Source: Pseudolabrys sp035718275 (GTDB lineage: Bacteria > Pseudomonadota > Alphaproteobacteria > Rhizobiales > Xanthobacteraceae). From it: DNA of 64,000 bases. A program made the position numbers and the translations under genes. The stretch lies in the NCBI GenBank assembly GCA_035718275.1, contig DASTHI010000031.1:186001-250000 (forward strand), read 5' to 3'. Positions within the stretch are counted from its first letter, which is position 1; every line of letters begins with the position of its first letter. The notes under the pieces are model-generated. The model ran no database searches and had not been told where the DNA came from. It saw only the letters and a program-made list of their open reading frames with translations. Positions 58,545 through 64,000 of the stretch are shown here, in pieces.

Positions 58545-59026
58545 TACGTTACACGCTCGTCTGCGAGCATGGTCACGAATTCGAGAGTTGGTTTCAGAAT
58601 TCGGCCGCTTTCGACAAGCAGGCCAAGCGCGCTCTTGTCACCTGCCCGCGTTGCGGCTCCTCCAAAGTCGAAAAGGCCATCATGGCGCCTAGCCTGACCG
58701 GACGCGCCGAGAAGCGGCCGGTGCATATCGAACAAGCAGCAGCGCCGAGCGAAACGCCAGCGCCCGCAGCGGGCAACGCGGCGGTCGCGATGCTCTCTCC
58801 GCAGGAACAAGAATTCCGCGCCAAGCTCAAGGAGCTTCGCGAACATCTCACGAAGAACGCCGACAATGTGGGTTCGAAATTCCCCGAGGAAGCTCGCAAG
58901 ATGCATTACGGCGAGATCGAGCACCGATCGATTTACGGCATCGCCTCTGTAGAAGAAGCGAAGGAATTGTCCGAGGAAGGGATCGAATTTCACCCGCTGC
59001 CGGTGCTGCCTGACGAACGGAACTAG
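58541..59026 (+). CDS. DUF1178 zinc-containing protein
   Basis: This is a 161-residue protein with an N-terminal zinc-ribbon-like part (CEHGHEFESWF, about residues 8-18, and CPRCGSSKVEKAIMAPSL, about 45-62). An Ala/Pro linker precedes a helical C-terminal domain (EFRAKLKELREHLTKNADNV; FPEEARKMHYGE; EAKELSEEGI). It matches DUF1178. Its function is unknown; it is regularly the last gene after comF, grxC and the nitrilase in rhizobia. Confidence 0.93.
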   Translation: MIRYTLVCEHGHEFESWFQNSAAFDKQAKRALVTCPRCGSSKVEKAIMAPSLTGRAEKRPVHIEQAAAPSETPAPAAGNAAVAMLSPQEQEFRAKLKELREHLTKNADNVGSKFPEEARKMHYGEIEHRSIYGIASVEEAKELSEEGIEFHPLPVLPDERN

Positions 59027-59083
59027 TTTCGACCGCAAATCGAGCGCGTACGAGGCGTCACTCGTCTCGTCGTGAAGCAAAGC

Positions 59084-59968
59084 TTAGTAAGCCCAGACCA
59101 GCAGCGCTACGCCGATCACGACGAGCACGATTCCGACTCCTTCGCGGGCACTCGTCGGCTGCTTGAATATGAAGCTGGTCACGCCTTGTGCAAAAAGCAC
59201 TTCGACGAGAGCCAGGGTGCGCACGTTGGCGGCGCTGGTTATCGCGAAGCCTAGGAACCAGAACTCGGAGGCGAATGCTCCCATGAAGCCGGCAAAAAGC
59301 GAGGGACGCCAGGCACGCGCGATTTCCCGCAGAACCTTGGGATCCCTGATCGCGAGCCAAATGGACAACAGTGCAGCCTGGATCACGAGCCCGACCGTCA
59401 CGGTCAGTGTTGCAGCCAGCACAAAATCATTAAGTCCGAGCGACAGAATGGCGCCCCGGTAGCTGATCGCAGACAATGCAAACATGGTGCCTCCTGCGAG
59501 CCCGATCAGGGTCGATCGCGCGGTTGCGGATTCACTGGCGCGGGGCTTCAGAGAGATGACGACGACCCCGGCGGTCGCAATAAGGATCGCCGCTGCCGAC
59601 ACGGGCGTCACCCGATCGCCAAGGAAGATCAATCCGAACAGGGCCACCTGGACCGGCTCAGTCTTGATATAGGCGTACGCAACAACGAAGGATCGCTCGC
59701 CCATTGCCGAAAGCATCAATGCAGTGGCGGCAATCTGTCCAAGAGCGCCGCCCAGAACCCACGGCCAGAAATCCCGCGGCACTGCAGGCACCGATTCACT
59801 GGTGACGGTCAGGAGGCCGAAAAGAAAAAGTACCGCGAACGGGAAACCGAACAGGAAACGCACGTGCGTTGCACCCACAGTCCCGAGACTCGCCGTGAGC
59901 TGGCGCTGCATGGCGTTGCGGGCAGTCTGCGCGGCGGCGGCGACAAGGGTGAAAACGACCCATAGCAT
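59084..59968 (-). CDS. EamA/DMT-family transporter
   Basis: This is a 294-residue membrane protein with about ten helices in two EamA repeats (about residues 1-140 and 150-290). RNAMQRQLTASLGTVGATHVRFLFGF and RSFVVAYAYIKTEPVQVALFGL are typical of drug/metabolite exporters. The substrate cannot be read. The ATG at 59968 is chosen; six extra codons upstream are possible. It lies alone on the minus strand. Confidence 0.9.
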   Translation of the reverse strand: MLWVVFTLVAAAAQTARNAMQRQLTASLGTVGATHVRFLFGFPFAVLFLFGLLTVTSESVPAVPRDFWPWVLGGALGQIAATALMLSAMGERSFVVAYAYIKTEPVQVALFGLIFLGDRVTPVSAAAILIATAGVVVISLKPRASESATARSTLIGLAGGTMFALSAISYRGAILSLGLNDFVLAATLTVTVGLVIQAALLSIWLAIRDPKVLREIARAWRPSLFAGFMGAFASEFWFLGFAITSAANVRTLALVEVLFAQGVTSFIFKQPTSAREGVGIVLVVIGVALLVWAY

Positions 59969-60074
59969 GGTCAATCTCTCGTACAATTACCGCCGCTGAT
60001 GCCAAGCAGCCACGCACATGTGCTCGTTGCACCGACGGCGAATCAACCTCGCCTACGATGCGAACAGCAACGCC

Positions 60075-60419
60075 TCAAGCGGCAGCCGGCCGCATTTCCA
60101 CTGCTTCGGGAAATTCGGAAACCCTGTCGTTTTCGTTGTCGATCAGCAGAAAGAGATCGAAATATCGAATCGTGGGAGCACCACCAGTTCGCTTGATGAT
60201 TGATTGCCGCCACGCCTCGTCATGGGCGCGTTTTGCAGCTTCGACTGAAGGCCAGATGTAGACGCCGGCTCCGCTTCTGCCGTTCAGTTCGAGAAGGAAA
60301 TGCTTGCGCAGCAATTCCTTGTTTGCTCGCCATTTCGGAATCACATTGCGCGCCTCTTCCGCTACCTGGCTGCGGGTCCAGCCCTTCGGCGAATTGAATT
60401 CCACCAACTCCAAGATCAT
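60075..60419 (-). CDS. Small ferredoxin-like (YdhR/ABM-like) protein
   Basis: This is a 114-residue protein. The part from about residue 28 (PKWRANKELLRKHFLLELNGRSGAGVYIWPSVEAAKRAHDEAW) reads like the ABM/YdhR fold of small dimeric monooxygenase-like proteins, in which a GGIYLF-type strand is followed by an AxxAH helix. The match is moderate. The end is polar. It starts within a four-base overlap with ubiG, so it is co-translated with ubiquinone methyltransferase. A link to quinone chemistry would be inference. Confidence 0.6.
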   Translation of the reverse strand: MILELVEFNSPKGWTRSQVAEEARNVIPKWRANKELLRKHFLLELNGRSGAGVYIWPSVEAAKRAHDEAWRQSIIKRTGGAPTIRYFDLFLLIDNENDRVSEFPEAVEMRPAAA

Positions 60420-61186
60420 GCGGCTTCTCCATTTTCCTTCGGGCGCTGCGCGGCCAACATATAATTCACATCCATATCCGACGAGAGCTGCCAGCGGTCG
60501 GCGAAGGGATTGTAGATGACGCCCCGTTCGGCGATCACCCGCAGGCGGTTATCCTCTATTATCGTTTCCAACTCCTCGGGCTTGATGAATTTCTCCCACT
60601 GATGGGTGCCGCGCGGCAGCCAGCGCAGAACATATTCCGCGCCGACGATTGCCAGGGCAAAACTCTTGAGGGTCCTGTTGATCGTGGCGCAGATCATCAG
60701 GCCTCCTGGCCTCACCATCGCGGCGCAGGTCGCGACAAACGCATCCACGTCGGCTACGTGTTCCACCACCTCCATGGCGAGCACCAGATCGAATTGCTCT
60801 TTCGCGCTGGCCAACTCCTCGGCGCTCGTCGCCCTGTAGTCGACCGTCAAGCCTGACGCCTCGGCGTGACTGCGCGCGGCCTCTATATTCTCCTGCGACG
60901 GATCGGCACCCACCATCTTTGCACCCAGCCTGGCCAGCGGCTCGGAAAGAATTCCTGCTCCACAACCGATGTCGAGCAGGCGAAGTCCGCCCAGGCATTC
61001 AATCTTTTTGGGGTCTCGCCCGAAATGCTTCGCCGCCACGTCGCGAATGTAGGCGATCCGGACCGGGTTGAGTTTGTGCAAAGCAGCCATCGGTCCGCGC
61101 GGATTCCACCAATCGGCCGCATAACGGGCGAATCGCTCGACCTCGGCGGCATCAACACTTGACCTCTGTGATCTGTCCTTAACCAT
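60416..61186 (-). CDS. ubiG: Ubiquinone biosynthesis O-methyltransferase UbiG
   Basis: This is a 256-residue SAM-dependent enzyme that methylates two hydroxyl groups in ubiquinone synthesis. EVERFARYAADWWNPRGPMAALHKLNP at the start and LLDIGCGAGILSEPLARLGA (about residues 69-88), then TINRTLKSFALAIVGAEY, are the UbiG pattern. It is the first gene of a pair with the small protein downstream and diverges from lysC. Confidence 0.96.
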   Translation of the reverse strand: MVKDRSQRSSVDAAEVERFARYAADWWNPRGPMAALHKLNPVRIAYIRDVAAKHFGRDPKKIECLGGLRLLDIGCGAGILSEPLARLGAKMVGADPSQENIEAARSHAEASGLTVDYRATSAEELASAKEQFDLVLAMEVVEHVADVDAFVATCAAMVRPGGLMICATINRTLKSFALAIVGAEYVLRWLPRGTHQWEKFIKPEELETIIEDNRLRVIAERGVIYNPFADRWQLSSDMDVNYMLAAQRPKENGEAA

Positions 61187-61263
61187 TCAGCCGATCTGCC
61201 GACGTGCTAGGGGCCATTGTTGCAGGTAAGCCAACCCGCCGGTATGTATACGCGCCTTTTAGG

Positions 61264-61294
61264 GCCGGCGCGCGGCGCTTCGCTTCGCGCCGGC
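61264..61294 (+). promoter_or_regulatory. Hairpin in the lysC leader
   Basis: GCCGGCGCG and CGCGCCGGC form a perfect 9-bp stem with a 13-base loop rich in CGCTTCGC, about 35 bases before the lysC ATG. A second short inverted motif (GCGCC-TTTG-GGCGC) follows at about 61304-61317. No SD-proximal leader peptide was seen. The structure might tune lysC expression; unproven. Confidence 0.45.
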
Positions 61295-61330
61295 GGCTTG
61301 TTAGCGCCTTTGGGCGCCTTCGGGAACATC

Positions 61331-62584
61331 ATGGCTCGGCTGGTGATGAAATTCGGCGGGACGTCGGTCGCCGACCTCGACCGCATCCGGAATGTAGCGC
61401 GCCACGTCAAGCGCGAGGTCGACGCCGGCTACGACGTCGCCGTGGTGGTATCAGCAATGGCCGGAGTGACCAATCAGCTGGTCGAGTGGTGCAGGCAGGC
61501 ATCCATCCTGCATGATGCACGCGAATATGATGCGGTGGTCGCCACGGGGGAACAGGTCACCGCCGGCCTCCTCGCCATCGTGCTGGAAGGGATGGGGGTC
61601 AATGCACGCTCCTGGCAGGGATGGCAGCTGCCCATACTGACAGACAATGCACACGCATCGGCTCGCATTTTGGAGGTGAACGGCAACGAGCTGATCAAGC
61701 GCTTCAAAGAGCATCGTCAGGTCGCCGTCATTTCCGGTTTCCAGGGGATGCACAAGGATACCGGGAGGATCACCACGCTTGGCCGAGGCGGTTCGGATAC
61801 ATCGGCAGTAGCCATTGCTGCCGCGATAGGCGCCGAGCGTTGCGACATCTACACCGACGTGGACGGCGTCTTTACGACCGACCCCCGCGTGGTGCCTCAG
61901 GCGCATCGGATGGAGAAGATTGCTTACGAAGAAATGCTCGAACTTGCCTCGCTCGGAGCCAAAGTCATGCAGGTGCGTTCGGTCGAGCTCGGCATGATGC
62001 ACAACGTGCGTATTTTTGTGCGTTCGAGCTTCGAAAAGCCCGAGGACATCGACCCGACCAAACCGTCCTCCGGCACACTCATCTGCGACGAAGGAGATAT
62101 CGTGGAACAACAAATCGTCACAGGAATCGCATTTTCAAAAGACGAAGCGCAGATTTCCATTCGACGCGTGCAGGACAAGCCGGGGGTCGCCGCCGCGATA
62201 TTCGGGCCGCTCGCGGCGGCGAACATCAATGTGGACATGATTGTGCAGAATGTTTCGGCAGATGGCGCGACGACGGACCTCACCTTTACGGTTCCTTCAG
62301 CCGACTATGAGCGGGCGCGGGTCACGCTTGGGAAGGCGAAGAACTCCATCGGATACGAAAGGCTCGACGGCGCGACCGATGTGGCCAAGGTATCGGTCAT
62401 CGGGATCGGCATGCGAAGCCATGCCGGTGTTGCGGCGATGGCCTTTAAGGCGCTCGCAGAGCAAAAAATCAATATCCTTGCAATCACGACTTCGGAGATA
62501 AAATTTTCCGTTCTCATTAAGGCGACCCAGACCGACCTGGCGGTCCGCACGCTGCATACGCTCTACGGGCTGGATAACACGTGA
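61331..62584 (+). CDS. lysC: Aspartate kinase
   Basis: This is a 417-residue enzyme that phosphorylates aspartate, the entry to lysine, threonine and methionine synthesis. VMKFGGTSVADLDRIR at the start, SGFQGMHKDTGRITTLGRGGSDTSAVA and CDIYTDVDGVFTTDPR form the kinase. Two ACT domains follow from about 265 (IRRVQDKPGVAAAIFGPL; VSVIGIGMRSHAGVAA) for feedback control. The frame is open 38 codons further upstream across the hairpin leader, but ATG 61331 matches the family start. Confidence 0.96.
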   Translation: MARLVMKFGGTSVADLDRIRNVARHVKREVDAGYDVAVVVSAMAGVTNQLVEWCRQASILHDAREYDAVVATGEQVTAGLLAIVLEGMGVNARSWQGWQLPILTDNAHASARILEVNGNELIKRFKEHRQVAVISGFQGMHKDTGRITTLGRGGSDTSAVAIAAAIGAERCDIYTDVDGVFTTDPRVVPQAHRMEKIAYEEMLELASLGAKVMQVRSVELGMMHNVRIFVRSSFEKPEDIDPTKPSSGTLICDEGDIVEQQIVTGIAFSKDEAQISIRRVQDKPGVAAAIFGPLAAANINVDMIVQNVSADGATTDLTFTVPSADYERARVTLGKAKNSIGYERLDGATDVAKVSVIGIGMRSHAGVAAMAFKALAEQKINILAITTSEIKFSVLIKATQTDLAVRTLHTLYGLDNT

Positions 62585-62792
62585 GGCGAATGGCCTGGCA
62601 AGCAGGTCACCAGGATGAGCGACAGCATATGATGCTGAGGGGGCCGGGCCGACTTTGGCTTGCCCCTTGCATGCAGCATTCTGTATAGCCTCACGGATCA
62701 GCGGCTTCGGCAGCGGTCCGACAGTCGCCATTCGTACATGATTTGGCCGTAAACAGGGCTGCGGCACAGGTCGTGGCAAAAGGACTTCAAAT

Positions 62793-64000
62793 ATGCGTGG
62801 CGCGCTAGGCGGTCCGCGCGTGCTGTTACGCCGCCTTCGCGAGGTGATGGCGGAGCCGGTCAGCGCGCAGGACCGCCTCGATAAGGTGGTGGTACTGATC
62901 GCAGCCAACATGGTTGCGGAGGTGTGCTCTGTCTACGTGCTGCGCGTGGACGGAACGCTCGAACTTTACGCGACCGAAGGCCTCAAGCGCGAAGCCGTAC
63001 ACCAGACCGTCCTCAAGGCCGACGAGGGCCTGGTCGGGCTGGTCGCCAGCGAAGCCAAGCCCATCAACCTGTCGGACGCCCAGGCGCACCCCGCCTTCTC
63101 CTACCGACCCGAAACCGGCGAGGAGAATTACCATTCTTTCCTGGGCGTTCCGATCCTCCGTGCTGGCAACACCCTCGGCGTGCTTGTCGTGCAGAACCGC
63201 GCCCGACGAACCTACACCGAGGAAGAAGAAGAGGCGTTGCAGACCACCGCGATGGTGCTCGCGGAAATGATCGCCTCGGGCGAGCTGTCATCGCTCGCTC
63301 GACCGGGTGCGGAGCCTGCGGCCCGTCATTCCATGCACCTGGTTGGCAGTTCGCTATCCGAAGGGATTGCCCTCGGCCACGTGGTGCTGCACGAGCCGCG
63401 CGTGGTGATCACGAACGTGATTGCGGACGACGTTCCGAAAGAGCTCAAGCGGCTGGATGCCGCTATCGCCACTCTGCGTGCCGATCTCGATCGTCTGGTC
63501 GAGCATCGTGACGTCGTCGACGGCGGTGAGCACCGCGACGTCCTGGAAGCCTACCGGATGTTCTCCTACGACCAGGGATGGCTGCATAAGATCCGCGAAG
63601 CCGTCATGACCGGCTTGACTGCGGAAGCCGGCGTCGAGCGCGTGCAATCCGATACGCGCGCGCGCATGCTGCGCGCGTCTGATCATTATTTGCGCGATCG
63701 CCTGCATGACCTGGACGACTTGGCAAATCGTCTGATGCGGGTCCTGATGGGGCAGGATCACGCGCCGACAAAAGAGCAATTGCCTGAAAACGCAATCGTG
63801 GTTGCAAGGTCCATGGGGCCGGCGGCGCTTCTCGATTATGATCGCAAGCGGCTCCGCGGGCTCGTGCTGGAGGAAGGCGGCCCCACTTCGCATGTTTCGA
63901 TCGTGGCGCGGGCGCTTGGGATACCTACCGTCGGCGAGCTCGACAACGCCACCGGTCTCGTCGAGCCCGGCGACGCCATTATCGTCGATGGATCAACCGG
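62793..64000 (+). CDS. ptsP: PTS phosphoenolpyruvate phosphotransferase PtsP (EI-Ntr), partial
   Basis: The gene runs off the right edge; 402 codons are visible. Residues 20-160 are a GAF domain (DRLDKVVVLIAANMVAEVCSVYV; LGVPILRAGNTLGVLVVQN). After it the PEP-utilising N-terminal part begins (GSSLSEGIALGHVVLHEPR). The His-containing swivel domain follows (GLVLEEGGPTSHVSIVARAL), with the active His near residue 367. PtsP starts the nitrogen-related PTS phosphorelay. AAGGAC seven bases before the ATG supports the start. Confidence 0.95.
   Translation, partial: MRGALGGPRVLLRRLREVMAEPVSAQDRLDKVVVLIAANMVAEVCSVYVLRVDGTLELYATEGLKREAVHQTVLKADEGLVGLVASEAKPINLSDAQAHPAFSYRPETGEENYHSFLGVPILRAGNTLGVLVVQNRARRTYTEEEEEALQTTAMVLAEMIASGELSSLARPGAEPAARHSMHLVGSSLSEGIALGHVVLHEPRVVITNVIADDVPKELKRLDAAIATLRADLDRLVEHRDVVDGGEHRDVLEAYRMFSYDQGWLHKIREAVMTGLTAEAGVERVQSDTRARMLRASDHYLRDRLHDLDDLANRLMRVLMGQDHAPTKEQLPENAIVVARSMGPAALLDYDRKRLRGLVLEEGGPTSHVSIVARALGIPTVGELDNATGLVEPGDAIIVDGST

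Overview
The window is a GC-rich chromosomal segment that looks alphaproteobacterial and most like the order Hyphomicrobiales (Rhizobiales), probably the Bradyrhizobium/Rhodopseudomonas/Xanthobacteraceae side. The evidence is a set of familiar rhizobial neighbourhoods: carD-fdxA-S4 protein-SUV3-like helicase; cobS-cobT (aerobic cobaltochelatase); aroK-aroB beside xerD-accA; secA / parvulin / argJ / mutT / comF-grxC-nitrilase-DUF1178; and ubiG / lysC / ptsP. Both edges cut genes: a zinc-ribbon protein on the left and ptsP on the right. No rRNA, CRISPR array, insertion sequence or phage was found. The only RNA gene seen is tRNA-Arg(CCT) at 24927-25003.

The left 30 kb is accessory and metabolic. 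Small membrane proteins (0.2-1.4 kb) are followed by a DUF4212/sodium-solute symporter pair. The symporter pair faces a conserved unknown gene and an unusual exonuclease-CBS-DUF294 fusion across a spacer with a near-perfect 20-bp palindrome. A Gln/Arg-repeat secreted protein follows. Next is a coherent catabolic cluster (8.3-15.0 kb): a cupin-HTH regulator, a PuuE-like deacetylase, a formamidase-family amidase, an ABC transporter (ATPase, permease and a divergent NMT1-type binding protein), a cupin and a fumarylacetoacetase-family hydrolase. The mix suggests uptake and ring opening of a nitrogenous cyclic compound; the substrate is unknown. It is followed by a GFA/thiamine-diphosphate-enzyme pair divergent from a complete TRAP transporter (15.1-20.2 kb).

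Between an Rsm22-like methyltransferase gene (20.2-21.2 kb) and tRNA-Arg lies a loose 3.7-kb patch. It holds two small unknown genes and a tight two-gene unit: an unrecognised protein with Rossmann-like segments, then a formyltransferase that keeps the N106/H108/D144 triad but has an extra C-terminal helix. This unit, the catabolic cluster and the exonuclease-DUF294 fusion are the best candidates for something undescribed.

From about 25 kb rightward the content is mainly housekeeping. It covers a Bug-type binding protein, a thermonuclease-like protein, a BepA-like M48 protease, an extradiol dioxygenase, the carD to helicase block, rpmB, a J-domain-cobS-cobT-phytase-like operon, bolA, a CorC-like transporter, shikimate genes, xerD, accA, an L,D-transpeptidase lipoprotein, a GIY-YIG protein, a ribosome-hibernation factor fused to a cold-shock-like domain, secA, and the argJ to ptsP stretch. 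Many genes overlap by 4 bases, which indicates translationally coupled operons.

Family names come from recognition of motifs and sequence style, not from a database search. Coordinates of very short sites may be off by 1-2 bases.
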